From Warburgia ugandensis (lineage: Eukaryota > Streptophyta > Magnoliopsida > Canellales > Canellaceae), in the NCBI GenBank assembly GCA_035236585.1, contig CP141127.1, forward strand, positions 50,296,001 to 50,360,000: DNA of 64,000 nt. The letters are read 5' to 3'. A program made the position numbers and the translations under genes. This document shows, piece after piece, positions 1-13,622 of the stretch. The notes beneath the pieces are model-generated. The model did not search any database. It worked only from the letters and a program-made list of their open reading frames with translations, and had not been told where the DNA came from. How positions within the stretch are numbered: the first letter of the stretch is position 1; each line of letters opens with the position of its first letter.

Positions 1-1300
1 TTTGAAGGAGAAAGCAAGAAGAGGAAGAAGCATTCATCTTAAGTTAGGGTTAACCACAGAAAGAAGATTCCTACCTTAAGGAAGAACTAGAAAAAGGAAA
101 AAAAAAAATGAAGTTAGTGAACCATGGCTTCGGACTCACCAATTCTAGCCGTGGGAGATGATAAAGGAACCAGGTACTTACTTGGAATCTTCCTACTCTT
201 CAACATAATGCCTTTAGCTAAGAATGTTGGATGGCTTTTTGGAAGGATTTGATTCTCCTCAACCATGCTTTAGGATTGGAAAGAATCCTTAGCTTCCATA
301 AAAGTGGCAGAATGCTTCTTCCTTTTCCTTATTGTTCCCAAATCTCAAAAGAAAAGAAAAGAAAATGGAAAGAAGGGATATGCATGTAATGGTAAAGAAA
401 GATAGGGTGTGTGTGGAATAGAGGTTGATGGCTGGTGCATGTAAAAGCAAAGTGGAAGGAGGATGACGTAGGACTAAGATAGAAGGGGGGAAGGGTTGTG
501 TGTGTGAACCCAGTTAAGGAGAAGGAGTGCACATAAGATCTAGAGGGGAGATGAGTGTTGGAGAGTGAAGAAGGAGGGGAATAAGACATGGAAATATAAT
601 ACATGCAAGGGTGCATACAAAGCTAAGGTGGTAGACTGCTTGCTATGCTAAGGAGGATGAGTGAATGAATGCATGGAAGATATGAATGGAGAGGTGAGGT
701 GCATTGGCAATGGTGGAAAGATTGGTGGATGGAATCTACATGCAAAAGGGGTAAGGCGTGTTGAGTCTAGAAGGTGAGTGCATGCAAAACTTGAATGGAT
801 GTTGCATGTAAATTCTAAGGGGATGGTGAAGGATGTGTGTGAATGCTAGAGTAGAAAATGAGAAGTGAGATGAGTGAGAGAATGGGAGAAGAAAGGGATA
901 GGGGAATTGGTTCTGACTCCAAGGGTGTGTGGATATGTGAATCAATGGGCGAACTAGTGAGATTGATCTCTCTCCCTCTATTTGTCCAAATTTTGGCTAT
1001 AGTCCCTAAGAAAAGTAAGAGATCCTTTGTTCTATCTTTCTCACCTATATTTATAGATTTTCTAAGGTGGAACCCCTAAAAGATGAATGTCTAGTATCAT
1101 GGGGATGAAAACAAGGAAGAATGGTTGAGATTAAATGAAGATAAAATGAAGAATGGAAGGAGTAAGAAAGGAAGGAGGTGGTGTGGAAAACTTTGGAAGG
1201 GAGGTCGTACATGGGATAGCAAGTAGGAGATATGGAGATGAGGAGAAATTATAATTGTCGTACCTTATACATTTCATTTCATATAATTTCTTACTTGTTT
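1..1300 (-). repeat. Purine-rich block with minus-strand TATA, LTR leader-like
   Basis: The plus strand is strongly A/G-rich (GGAAGG, GAAAGAAGG runs), so the minus strand is C/T-rich. A perfect minus-strand TATA sequence, CTATAAATATAG, lies at 1045-1056. Below it on the minus strand is a long pyrimidine-rich stretch, the same order (TATA, then C/T-rich leader) seen in the family B LTR at 12681-13344. I infer a decayed LTR promoter and leader on the minus strand. The open frames here (for example 329-616) are low-complexity Ser/Pro/His/Phe frames caused by the base skew and are not called as genes. LTR termini were not found. Confidence 0.35.
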
Positions 1301-4300
1301 TTTAATGAAATGTGAATTTGGATTTCATGTTTTAAATTTTTGAAATTGACATTTTGAAGGATGCTTAGTTGATCCTTAAAACCTCAATATTTGGACTGCA
1401 CTTAAGAAAGGATTTCAACAACACTAAGACAGGTGAAATAGGAGTCTAGATGAAAAAGTTAGGTATTTTACAAGTGAAGGGATATTTTAGTAAGATTACT
1501 AAGTGAGCCTTTCAAAATGGACAGTGGTCAGTTGCCATTATTTTAGTGCATGAGGAGGTTTCTTACCATCATTATACAAAATCTAAAGGCAAAATTAGTT
1601 GTCTTAAAAGGAATTATAAAATATGTATGCATAAATATATAATAAGAAGAAGAAAGAAATGATTATGACTTAAAGGGAGGGTTGATTTTGACTTTAGCAC
1701 CCCCCTCCCCCCCCCCCCCCCCCCCGTCTCTAAGTCAGTCTACTAAAATAATTGGTTATGTCCCAATGCAAGAAAGAGAGCGAGAAAAGGAGAAAACAAA
1801 GGAGGAAATTAGGAAGAGTTACAGTGTGGGAGGGGAGAGACCTAATACCAAAAAACCCACAGCAACCAACAATTTATTGCCGATTAGGAGGTAATGTTCA
1901 TGGGTTTTCCACCTCCCAAAACTGAGCTCACTGAAGAAAATGGCACTTTAGATTGATGATCTAAATTGATCATTCCCTCTACTAGCACGAACTGACTAAA
2001 GCCTCTTTCGCTTTGTGTTGATTAGTAGAGTTGATCCTAAATCATAAAGAAAATAGTGACATTGGGGATTACATAGAATTCCGATGATGGTCATCTTTTT
2101 TACATTTTTCAACATCAAACATCCATTCAATGCTCCCAAGTTCATTGGGTATGAAGGTAAGCCTCCAATCTATAAGATTCTTTGGTTCATTTTATGATTT
2201 TTGATGTTTTGTTTTACTATATATAGTCACTAATGTTGCAACTATTTTCCTATCGTCTTCTCTGGAGATGGTGATTGGACTCCAGTGACATTGACTAGAT
2301 TTTGGCAACTGTAAAACATAAATATTATACATTTAAAATCCTCATCACCAATTTATGCACTATATAAGTGGATTCCTAGTCGAAGATCATCCAACCATTG
2401 AAATTTTGACCTAAACATGGTGTGGGAGTGTAAATCCTAGATCTGCAAATCCAACCATTGAAAATATGATTGAACAATATATCTACAAACCTAATGACAT
2501 GAATCTCATATTAATAATTATATAGATAAAAATGATAATTGAAAATTTTGTTAACTTTACAAAGTCTGATTCAACCATTCAATGATCTATCAATGATGAT
2601 TTGTGGTTAGAAAACTTGATCAAACCATTGATACAATAGATACAACCATGTTACTCTTATATCGACGAGATCTATGACAAGATTGGCAAATTAGGTATTA
2701 TTCTAACCATGATTCATCATAAAAACTTAGATTTGTATGGTGGATCTAATTCGTTCATCATGATCTAACCTTAGATCTATAATTAAAAGATCAGATCTTT
2801 GACCGATCCAAACACAAGAGATTATTTGACCATTGATTTACTACTTAGTTCTTAGATATGCAATCAATATCAGCTCCCAATTTGATATGGATGTAGATTT
2901 CATACTAGGTGATCTAATATGTGATCAAATCTAACCCTTCATCTCTTTCTAACTGTATATTAGTGAAACATACTACTATTAGATTCATATCTGATTCAAG
3001 TATTCATTTTGATATAACCATAGATCTATCACCAAACCCCTAGAACAATGACATATCTAGCTCCCTCCTAAAATCTAACTATTGATCAACCATCTAATGC
3101 CAAAAATATGAAATCAAGCATTACATCTCTTTCTGATCCATAGTGGTTCCATGGTTGGAGCTACAGATCAATATGTCATTGCTTTACCAGTACACTAATC
3201 AGTGACAAAGACACAATCGAAGTCATCCATCTATGGATCAATGACGAGACCTATGAATTGGTCAATATATGATCGAGCTAATGGAGGTACACACAATAAC
3301 TGAGGATAAATGCTATAAGAGGTAGGTGGATTAAGATTTGCTATTTTGGATGTTTAATAATTGCCATGTGTTTATAAGAATCATATAATGCAGATGATGA
3401 TTTATGGAGTATTATCTTTAATTACTAAAATGTTATGGAACCATGTGATAAATTTAGTGGTTATTTTGTGACACATTTCACTTTAGCAAATTGGAAATGA
3501 ATGACTAAATTGAAATAGAAAATGTTAATGTTACCCTAGTTGTATCACCCAAACAAAAGAATGGATGTTATACTCTTCAACTGGAACTTATTATATATAC
3601 GTTTAGTTGATGTTGGAAATACTTAGAAATATGATTTACTTTGGACTAGCTACAGAGGCAAATTGAACTTAAAATACTTAGTTTATCCAAATTATAAAAT
3701 TAGGACAAAAGAGTAATCTAACTAACCACCAAGGTTGAAATCTATACTTATGTTGACATTGCAATACCTTGAACATAATTTGCTTTACACATGCTACCAA
3801 CACATAAAGAACTTGCACATTTGATGCTACAACATTTGAACTGCTCAAATAGTACATAATACTAAATAATACATAAGTAATAATGTAAAGATTTTAGATT
3901 AGCTCACAAGGTTGAATTATAGGAAGACTTAAGAAAATTTTCCAATAGATGTCATACTTGCAGCTTAACAACTTAAGAATGATGTAATGATTGGTTACAA
4001 GGTAGAAGAAAATTTCAAATGTTAAACTTATAGTTTGTACTCAATACGAGAATCTAGAGGGAATAATCCTAAGGTTTTCGCAACAAAGTGATAGAATAAC
4101 AATTGTGTAATCAATATCCCTTAATTAGGTTTATCTTAACATGATGTTTTTTTTACTACTATTTGTTGAGATGAGCTAGCTACTTATGTAGGACTACAAA
4201 TGAAATGACTCATATTTAAACTTATAAAGGATCTCTAATTGCTACGAACAAATGCAATAGATATTTATAAGCCATGACCTTGAGTTATAACATGTTTGTC

Positions 4301-4595
4301 TTTACTAATAAAGGCTTAACTATGGTCAACTTAGTGACATCCATTTTTATGGTATTGTTTAAAGATTTATCTTTTATAATCATTTTATTGGATGCATACT
4401 TTTGGGAAGTGAAAAAACACGATCTAATAGATGAATAAAGAATTCATGTTTTGAATGCTTACAAAGATACGTTTTTATAGCTTGTCAAGAATATGGGTTG
4501 AAAATGAATAGTTTTTAATGGCTTCTCATAAAACTTTAAAATATTGATTTTATTTTCATGAAATAGTTTTATAGATGTATATGATTTATGATTTG
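1301..4595. other. AT-rich repeat debris without genes; contains a poly-C tract
   Basis: No coding frame or RNA gene is recognisable. A homopolymer of 19 C follows six C and one T at 1700-1725, unusual in such AT-rich DNA. From about 2380 to 3300 the sequence is rich in GATC-containing words (GATCTA, GATCCA, CCAACCATTG). This resembles the composition of the long family B LTR intron at 14900-17200, but I could not align the two by eye. Probably old retrotransposon sequence. Confidence 0.4.
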
Positions 4596-4815
4596 GGTGA
4601 GCACTTGATGAGTGGCCATAAGTCTTGATGGATGTAGACTTGTTGATGTTTAGACAATCACTCCATGAGTAGTTGTAAGCCCTAATAGTTATGGTTTCAT
4701 CGATGCTTTAGGTAGGCACTCTACTAGTAGCTATAACTCTTTGTGCATATGGATTTCATCAATGTTTTGGGTAGTCACTACTAGAGTGTCCTAAGTCTCA
4801 TATCGCTATTTGACA
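4596..4815 (+). repeat. Degenerate 57-58 bp tandem repeat, about four units
   Basis: Units at 4596-4652 (57 bp), 4653-4710 (58 bp) and 4711-4768 (58 bp) line up end to end. A shortened fourth unit runs to about 4815. Each has a CACT...GAGTAG/GAGTGG...ATAAG head and a TCATC(G/A)ATG(C/T)TTT tail. A further half unit may follow (GTGCTCTATGAGTACCATAAG-like). Confidence 0.7.
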
Positions 4816-6677
4816 GGTGCTCTATGAGTACCATAAGACCAAAGGCATACACACCTAGGGAGACAGTAAGACCTAAAGACAAATGCACTACTCATTTGCA
4901 ATAAGTCTTGGAGACCTTATGCTAGGAGGTGCCATAGGAGTAGCTTCTCATGGGAAAATGCCCTTAGTTGTAGCTGAGTAGGCCCAATGAGTCCCATTGA
5001 GTTTTTGACCATGCAATATCCACGTGTCGATGTAGAGGTTGTGGTAGTCACCAGTGGGTGATGAAAGGGCCCTACAAGCATAGGTGTCTGTGTAGTTTCA
5101 ACATGTTGGGTATGCAGGTCATTTCTATCGAGTTTAGACCAGTCCCTAATCGTAGGATTGTATGTTACTGTGATATGGAGCAATCAGTTTTCCATGATGA
5201 TGTGGATTCTAATTTTTGTATTATGGAGTGAGGTCTATGCACCCAAAATTTTGTTGTTTACATATTTGAGCTTACCAAATTGATTGGCTTTCTATTTCTT
5301 TTGAATATTGCACATGACTTGGATTACTAGATTTTCCTCATGAATTTCCCCCTCACAAGTGTGAGATCAATTTTCACAGTTATGGTTTCCAGTTTGATTT
5401 GATCTAGAAAGAACTATTTTGCATATGAATTGATGATTATACTTTTGCAAACCACAAATAAATTTTGGTTTTTCTAAATTGAAGATTTATTAGCCATTGG
5501 TTTGCTAATGATCAGACTATGAGTGATTTTGCATGATCATGTAATGATTTATTCCTGCATATAAAAATGCATTGTGTTCATGGAGACTAAGATGTTAGAT
5601 AACTACCTTTATACATGATAAATGAGAATGTTGGATACCTCACTCTTCCTAAGTTAATTTAACCATCGACTGACAAACTACTTGGACATTTATAGGAATA
5701 ACTTGAGTGACCACATATGGTGAATGATCTTGAAGAACTATTATGTTTTGAATGAATTTAAAATGCTTATGTATCTAGTCCTGGAAAATGGTCATAATAT
5801 AGTTAAACATTTGTGAGACAATAAATGCTTAAAAATGCTTAAATCCTTAAGAAAAAGAAAAGCTCTAATATTTTTAGAAATTATGATAGACTTATGACTC
5901 ATTAACTATATTGAATTGCACTTGTAAATCAATTTCATAAATGAACAATTTGAGAATTTGTAATTTCAGCATGAGTACTTACTTTGAAAACATCATGGGT
6001 TTTGTTTAAGTATGATAAATTCTCCAAGTGCGTTGATTATGAAATCATGTACGGCATGACAAAATAATGACTTATTCTACCTACACAAGCACAAGCTTGT
6101 TGAGACATTGTAATTGTTTACAGTGTCTCAGATTTGAAGAATTAGAATAGAAGGATGATAGGTCAAACATGAAAGTAGCTATGGAGTTTGAAATTTAGAA
6201 GATTGCGGTTTTCCTGCATCTAAAGGGTGAGCTTTACAATTTTAGGTTAGCGTTATGATTTGTTGGAAAGTGTGAATGTATATTTACTTTCATGATTGTG
6301 GACTCATTTTTATTTAGTAGAATATGAAGTAATATGGTTGTGACTAAAGGATCTGGGATGTGATAAGTTTTCTGTATTCGTTTTCTAAATGATGAAAATT
6401 ATTCATATCATCTATCAAGTACTCTACATGCATTTGTCAAATGCACATATGTCTGAAAAATAGAGGAAACTCTGCTAGATTTTTGGTAGAAATGAAACAT
6501 TCATTTCACCCTAAAATATTTATGTTTCTGTAAGAAATGATACTCAAGATCTTTAGAATCACTTTTAAAAGAACAAAAAATTTTGCTATTTTGTTTTTCA
6601 AAAGGATTTCAAACAAGGGCTATCCCAAATTTTCAAAATAGTTTTCAAAAGGTATTTTGAAAACCTAAAGTGTCACA
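4816..6677 (+). repeat. LTR-tail-like segment, plus orientation
   Basis: The segment ends in AAAACCTAAAGTGTCACA (6660-6677), resembling the ends of other long LTRs here (CCTGGGTCGTCACA in family A, CCTAGGTTGTCACA at 37542). It also shares the order of a GGTTGTGAC...GGATC motif and a run of AAAAC-rich sequence with 36426-37542. No protein is coded. The start of the LTR is not identified. I call it a truncated LTR of the same broad superfamily by pattern only. Confidence 0.4.
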
Positions 6678-7189
6678 AATATCACTTTGAAAACCTAAAT
6701 GAACACATCAAAATATGAAATTCCTCATCCACAGACTTAAATTAACAAGGACAAATGAAAATAATAGACTTGAGAGGAAAGGATGAGAAGATAGTACCTG
6801 CACTCCCAAGATAGTGTATTGATCTATTAATATGATCTATTCAAATGCAACATTAATATATAGTGAATGTTAGTACAAATGCAAAACTAATATGATCTTA
6901 AAATTAAACTAACTAGCTAATCTACTCTACCCTAATCCTAAAACTAACTAGCTTATCTAATCTTATCCTAATGATAGCTATAAAAATTAAATGGATGAGT
7001 TTCTCACTCTGTTTAAGAATTTCATGGTAGTCAATATACACTTATCACCCTAAAATGTATGGTGGTGATGAGATTAGGATATGAAAGACTACCATGATTC
7101 TTAATTTCTTGGGTCCAACTTCAAATGAATGGTCTTAATGATTGCTAAACTAAGGAATAATAGTGCTCATTTCAAATAGTACATAAAAT
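6678..7189. other. AT-rich spacer with a long hairpin
   Basis: No gene is seen. Inverted arms at 7015-7032 (AAGAATTTCATGGTAGTC) and 7087-7102 (GACTACCATGATTCTT) pair over 16 bp with a two-base TT bulge and a ~54 bp spacer. Unassigned; could be the end of a small inverted-repeat element. Confidence 0.45.
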
Positions 7190-8480
7190 TCCTCCTCCTC
7201 CCTTATATTTTCTTGGATATTAGGGTTAAGCAGGCTCTACATCTCTCACAATGGATGTTCAAGTTCTACTAGATGCAAAGAAATGGTGGGGCTTAAACTC
7301 TTAATAACTACTAATGTACACCCTAGAGCTGGTTGTTGTTGGGCCAGAGCATCAATTACCTCTTCTTCCTGCTCTCCAGTCACAAATAAGCTTTTAGATG
7401 AACCTAAACTCTCACATGTTGAACTATCTAATGAAGGTAGTAGATCCATATCAGGTGCTTCTTCACTATATGGCTCAAATTGAATCTCATAAACTATAAA
7501 GGGTCCTACCTAGGCTTGGCATTAAAAAGTGTCCATTAATAGTGTAGTGTCTAGTAAATCATTCACTTCATCAATGGAGGTGTTGATATCAAAACTAAAA
7601 TGAGTGAGACATGTCTGAAGTGGATCTCTACTAGAGAATGGTAGGGATAGATCATTAACCAAACTCTCTATCTCATACATTCAGAGTTTGACAATTTTTT
7701 TTGTCAATATCGGAGTATTAATAGGCTTTTCATTATCCTTAATGTGGTCAATTTCATTTTCTCATTCTAAAAATGCAATAGATATCTAACCCATTTGGAA
7801 CTCCAACTGTGCAATAGATTACGATTGGGCCTCCATAGTTTGTTTTGCATCATTCTGAAATTTTAAAGTTCTCTATATAAACAAACTAAGAATCTCTTCT
7901 AAAGATTGCTCCTTTTGTTGTGCAGGAAACTCGCGTTGTGGCTCAAGTTGCTATAGAATTGAATCACTAGGGAAAGGTTGATTACCTTAAGACCATGAGA
8001 AATCAAGATGCCTAGCCCATCTAGGATGGTAAATCTCAGAATAGAAGTCTTTACTAAGGCTTTGGAATGCAATCATTTCATTCCCTTGCTCCATAAAGTG
8101 TTTTGGATGTTACATTGATGGACACAAAAATAGTTGGATTCATTGAACTAGCACATAAGGAGCAAACCTCTTGCTGAGGTTGCATAGATGACTTTCTAAC
8201 CACTATAAGAGCATTCAATCTATTAACTAGATTATCTATTTTATCTACCCTATCTACCAATCTATTTATTTTATTAAACGGATCAAGAGTAGCCCTTGTT
8301 TCATATATATCACCATATCCAAGGGGTTGTGGAATAAAATAGTGCCATAATACTTTGTTTCTTGTTATTGTTGGCTATGTCTAAGGAAGAGTTATTGATA
8401 TCTAATAGATTCCTTAACCATTCTCTTATGGTTTTTTCAATCTTTGGATCTAAAATCATTAATTCTGGGTTCTATGATTG
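7190..8480 (-). pseudogene. Athila-like Ty3/gypsy gag remnant (3' half)
   Basis: Read on the minus strand from about 8330 down to 7240, several short frames give a recognisable series: DPFNKINRLVDRVDKIDNLV, then a knuckle-like QEVCSLCASSMNPTI (~8130-8180), then YHPRWARHLDFSWSQGNQPF (~8000), then EQSLEEILSLFI and SIAQLEFQMG (~7790-7920), and finally an acidic stretch with EEAPDMDLLPSLDSS (~7400-7480). This order (YNPGWRNHPNFSW-like, SLEE, S-I-x-x-LE-Q-G, C-x2-C knuckle) is typical of Athila/Tat-lineage gag. Stops and frameshifts interrupt it and the usual knuckle His and last Cys are lost, so it is dead. It is family recognition from memory, not a search result; pol and LTRs of this copy are not seen nearby. 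Confidence 0.6.
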
Positions 8481-9159
8481 CCAGCCTAGCCTACACCAAA
8501 AAAAGGTGTTGTAAAATATACTCAACTTTGTATATAACAAAAATAAATCATTGCATACATTTGAAAGAGTACTTTTACTTTTATTTTTTTTAACTGAGGG
8601 GAACCTAAGCTATATGATGCACATTCAAGGACACACAATTAATCCCAACTCTAATATAAATAAGCTAAAAGGTTTTAGTTTTCTTTATTTTCTTTGGTGG
8701 AGTAACTCTTATGTTATTTCTAACCTAGGTAGGTCCTTCTCTCTTTTTTACTTGTCTTATAGCTTAGTAGTTAGATCCTACATGATCAACCAGTTCACAT
8801 CCTCCTTAGTCAATCGTAGTTGATTTGAGTCATCGCATGTGTTGGCCGAGCTAGTTGTTTAAATACCAACATAGCTGATCAAGCAGGGGCCATTGGAGTG
8901 GCAATAGGTCGCCTCCTTCCAAGAGAGTCCTATGAGCTCGTAAGCTATTTAGGCCTCTTCTAGATTGATTTTGATTTAAATATTGAGGTTAGGGTTGACA
9001 TAAGGTGATGTTTAAGGTAGTCTAAGTACAACTACAACATTATTTTTAACCATAGATGACTACTTAGTTCAACGCTTGTTATTCCACTTGGAGTTTCATG
9101 CATCCATATGAAAATCATAGCTTAAACATATCATCATTCAAGTTAACTAAGTAATGATA
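8481..9159. other. Unassigned AT-rich sequence
   Basis: No gene or repeat boundary is seen. It lies directly upstream (minus sense) of the gag remnant, so it may be decayed 5' gag or leader. The 90-residue frame at 8551-8823 is hydrophobic and low-complexity with no family likeness and is not called. Confidence 0.3.
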
Positions 9160-10200
9160 GGAATTTCATCACCAAACATGCTCACACACATGATCCAAAC
9201 CCTCATTTCATTGAATACCCCCTTGTTGGTCCAACAGGGAACACATTCACTTCCTTAGCTTACATGTTAATTTCAAATCTTAACTAGGCAATTTCTAATA
9301 AGAAATAGAAGGTGTTTCTTATTGTAAAATTAGTAGCATTCAAGTTTAAGTAATTTTAAAAATTAAAAATAGTAGCTTAAGCTCATCCAATAGCAGTACA
9401 TCATGACAAGTACTGGTCCATCAGTGTACACATTGGCATTCGATGTTTTGATCAAGCCCATCCACAATCCAAACATGAAATGACACCTGTAGATCTTCAA
9501 AAATTAACTAGCATTAATAGTAGGCATTAAATCTAATTAGAAACATTCAAGATTTCTAGGATTAGTTCATGCTTAAGTTAATCTTTCCAAAAACACATAC
9601 TTGCTAGTCCAGTAAGGTATGCTTTATAAAACACATGGAAGTGCTACTCAAAAGCTCCTCCAAACTTGGGAAAATTCTTCTTGAAAGTCCTGTACACTCA
9701 AATTCTATAGATATTCAAACATCCCCACACATAGCCCCAAGCATAATAAGAATTTGGCTTGCAACAAGGGCAGGTCATATGTTTAGTTTTCTACACAATT
9801 GTGTAGGAGATTACATCTTCACTCTAGCCCTTCAAGCATCCTATTTCCCACCATTTCCACTCCTAAAATACACCATGATAGTCTAGTCTAAGGCCATTAC
9901 AAAATTAGCTAATTTCACTCAAGGTTTAGCATGTAAAATAGTTAGATAACTAGGGAGAAACATGGCTTCAATTTCTTGTTCAATTGGGCAAGAAATTAGG
10001 TCATTTCCTCTACCCACTTTAGCCTAGAAACAAGATTGTTTAATAGAAAATTCAATCTACATCTAGACTGGACATCCACCATTAAGATGTCAAGATAAAT
10101 TAGTTATTAAACCTTTCTCAACATGGGGGAACATAAGGGAATTCCCAACTGGAAACTTCCCTTGCATTTCTACCATTTTGAACATTCAATAGAGTTGCTC
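9160..10200 (-). repeat. Dispersed ~1 kb repeat, copy 1 (inverted relative to 30166-31230)
   Basis: The reverse complement aligns by eye with 30166-31230 along its whole length. Shared landmarks include GAAATGCAAGGGAAGTTTCC, CAATTTCCTACCCAATT-like, AAATTGCCTAGTT, a GTTGGACCAACAAGGG near-palindrome, and GTGTGTGAGCATGTTT. Gaps and many transitions separate the copies. No coding frame is shared. Element type unknown; probably part of a non-coding retroelement interior or LTR. Confidence 0.65.
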
Positions 10201-12101
10201 GTGATTTCTCAAGCATTCTGATTGGTAGAGAATTGTTACATACAATACCTCTAGTTTAATAGGTTTTATCTCTTGTTTTATTATAAAGATCACTAATTAG
10301 AGTTATTTTCTTAATTTGTAGGATTAGGTACCATTGAAAAAAATGATATTTTTGCCAATCCAAACCCTAAAGGATTGATAATCCAAAGTTTGAGCATCAA
10401 CATTCACCTAACTACCAAATTTAGTGAAGTTTGAAAGCTCAAAATGTAGAATGGTTGTCGTTATCATTTTCAGCACATTCAAAACCCCTAGAAACACTGT
10501 TGAACCTTATCTATGCAAAAGAGGTTGTAAATATCAAATTATGAGGTGAAAAAACTTTCATGCATGCATTCCACCACCTTTGGGGAGCTTGTAAGTGAAG
10601 CTTGAGAGCCACACATGTCAAAGAAAGTAGGCATGTGAAGTACACTCAAGTCAGGGCCCACTAAGACATAAATCCCTCACTTTCTCTCTCTAGACTTCAA
10701 AATGGGGACCACCTATACGTGTACCACAAAGCTTCCAAGTAATGGTGGTCCATCCCACTTAAATCCATGGGGAATACATGAAAGGATTAGTATGATTGGT
10801 GGAGAAAAATAAGGAGGAGAGATAGACAATAAATTGAAAATCTACAATTAGTTTTCATTCGAGAATTTCAAGAAAGAGTAGATAAGACCATTCCACATCT
10901 AAGACCATCCTAAAGTAACTAAATAAGAAATCATTTGAGATAGGATTGACTAATAGAAAGCAACCATGCAAGAGATAGAAGACTGAACCATGATTGGTGG
11001 AGAAAATTTCGGTGGGCTGCCCACTATTTGTCAAGGAGACCAAAACGTGTCCTACTTAGATGAAAATGTGTTTTTCACTTAATTCTAGTTAGCTATAGAT
11101 AAAATGGTGGGATGAGGATAAAATAGAGGAGAATCATTTTGAATGAGAAAATATCTATGGAATCGTAGTCATCCATCTTAAGGCATATTGATCTAACGAA
11201 TGTGAAGGAATGAGCCATAAACAATGCCTTTTTGGATAGGGTACTTCAAGAAAACCTTAACCATTCATCATAGAGTTGAAGCATGATCCAATGTAGGGGA
11301 AACACAAAAATCCTAGCTTCCATCCCATCCTATCTCACCATCCAAGCCATACATCACCCTTGATCTCAACCATCCATCCAAGGTTACACTCCATGGCACT
11401 TCAAAAATAAATGCTACATCATTTTTTTCAAGGGAAGCTTCCTAGATTGATAAGGGGAGAAAGGATAAATAATAAATGATAGTAAAGATGAGGATGGAAG
11501 GGAGTTTCCAATATGAAACTTCTAACCTCTCTTCCCTGACTAAGTGAACATCATAAGGGGAAAGCCCATGCATGATTTTATGAGTCTCTCCACTCCATGG
11601 TCTTCCACGTGAAAGAGAGAGAGTAGGGAGAACCTTTGAGGAGACCCTCTATCCTTGAAGACTACATGTAGCAGCCCATTAGGAGAGAAGTACTCCAAGG
11701 TAAAATCTTAGTGATTTTTTCCTCCAAGATATCCCCAACTTATATATCTCTCCCATAATCATTTAAAGCATCAAATTTATTTCCCTTTGAAAACCACACA
11801 TCGTACTTTTTCTTACCATCTCACTTATCATCTTCAAGCACCACCATCACACATTGCCTTTGTCCTTTCCATATTTAGTCTTTTTCAAGCACCTTACTCA
11901 CCTTCTTCTTTCTTCTCCAAAACACCTCTTTTCCTTTATCTTTTTCCAAGCACCTCACTCATCCCCCTTAAATCAAAGCACCATACACTCTTTCAACTCC
12001 TTTTCCTTTGTATTTTCACGAAGCGCACTCATCTTCCATTAATCATCAACGTGCGATCCCATCTAAGATATTCCTCTCTCTTAAAAATTCAACACCTAAC
12101 A
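10201..12101. other. Unassigned AT-rich sequence, pyrimidine-rich near the end
   Basis: No protein family is recognised. 11787-12090 is C/T-rich and gives frames of 113 and 62 residues dominated by Ser, Phe, Leu, Pro and His, which are composition artefacts. The segment stops at the family B LTR start at 12102. Confidence 0.35.
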
Positions 12102-12680
12102 TGTAATAACCTCAAATTTTATGAATAAAATTGAATTACTAAAAATTAAAAGTTGAAATTTTAAAAGTGGAACTAGAACTTTGAGTTTCAGGAAAATTCA
12201 TTTTTATAAAAAATAAAATCAAGACTTAAAACCTGGATATTTGTAATGTACTTCAAAAACCGATCAAAATGACTCTAAGTACGTCAAATTCTGAGTTCGG
12301 ATGAAAAATCCTTATTTTTCTCCATTTTTATGAATAAAAGGGTAAAATAGTAATTTTACTCATAACCAAGACCTAAGACATCAAAATTTGAAATGTACTA
12401 TGAAAAGTGATCAAAACAATACTAAGTAACCTCAATTCTGAAGTTCATAGGAATAAACCCTATTTTGCTCCATCTTTTGAATTAAAAGGGCAAATCGGTC
12501 TTTTCACAACTATGTGGGGTCCACAAGGTAGGCTAACGGTCTAGAAGACCACCATCATGAGTCAAACCACTACAAGCTGCTAGTCGAGAAGGAGGTAATA
12601 GTGGGAATCCAATGACAATTTCATAATAAAAAGAAATGAAACATAATTATGATATGTAATCATGAAAAATTCAAAATCCC

Positions 12681-12688
12681 TATAAATA
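12681..12688 (+). promoter_or_regulatory. TATA box of family B LTR (plus copy)
   Basis: CCCTATAAATAGCCC, conserved at the same place in the minus copy (17705-17712) and at 59789-59796. This is the expected position for the LTR promoter. Confidence 0.7.
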
Positions 12689-13244
12689 GCCCATAAAATT
12701 TCCCAAAAATTTTTCTAATGTTATTCACAAGGTCCCCTACAGTACCCAAAATCCTAGCTCAAAAATCCCCCCTCATCTTCCCCATTTCTCTCTTTCTCTT
12801 TGGGCATGTCCCCAAATGCACCTAGGCAAATGACCCCGTGTCTACATAGGGAGCGTCCAAGGACACGTTGTCCCCAACGAGACTAGGGTTTTTTCGAGGA
12901 ACCCTAAATCCTATTAGCCACCCAATTCCAGCCATTAATTTTTAATCTTTACCATCAGATGTGTTCGGGTAGGCATGATCTACAAAATCCCTTTAGTTCC
13001 ATGATGATCCAATGTATGAATCATCAAGAAATCCAAAACAAAAATAGAACATCGGACTAGTACCATGTTCGACAAATTTTACAGATTATTCTGACAAATC
13101 CAGCCAATGAATCATAATCATTAACCATTGAATCACTTCAGAACAAGGGGATCTACATTTCCCCCATGTTCCCAGACCATCTCCAGCAACGGCACCGGTA
13201 TATTTTTCAACTATATGCATTTTTTGCAACCTAGATTTCTTGGT

Positions 13245-13346
<102 letters not shown>

Positions 13347-13622
13347 GTGAACTTCTCTTCACCAAACCAGCCTAGGTAAGCCTAAACCCCCTCCTTTGAT
13401 CATTTTGGCACTGTAATGTTGATCTTCGGCCTTTAGGTGACCTCCCCGGCCATTGATCCGTAGGGAACGATGGATCCAGCAACAGGATAGAGATCCCCCT
13501 CCATGAACGGCTTAGATGCAACTTATGAGCTGTTAGATGAATTCCTAGGGCCTAAAAACCCTAGGAGATAAATCTGAGCCATTGGTTTTCACCAATGGAA
13601 GAGATCCAGTGATGGGTGATCC

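Noticed and set aside
329-945. Minus-strand open frames rich in Ser, Pro, His and Phe
   Set aside because: They arise from the purine/pyrimidine skew of the region, have no domain likeness and sit downstream of an LTR-like TATA box.
11787-12128. 113-residue plus-strand frame
   Set aside because: Low-complexity C/T-rich sequence directly before an LTR; no motif, and overlapping frames are equally open.
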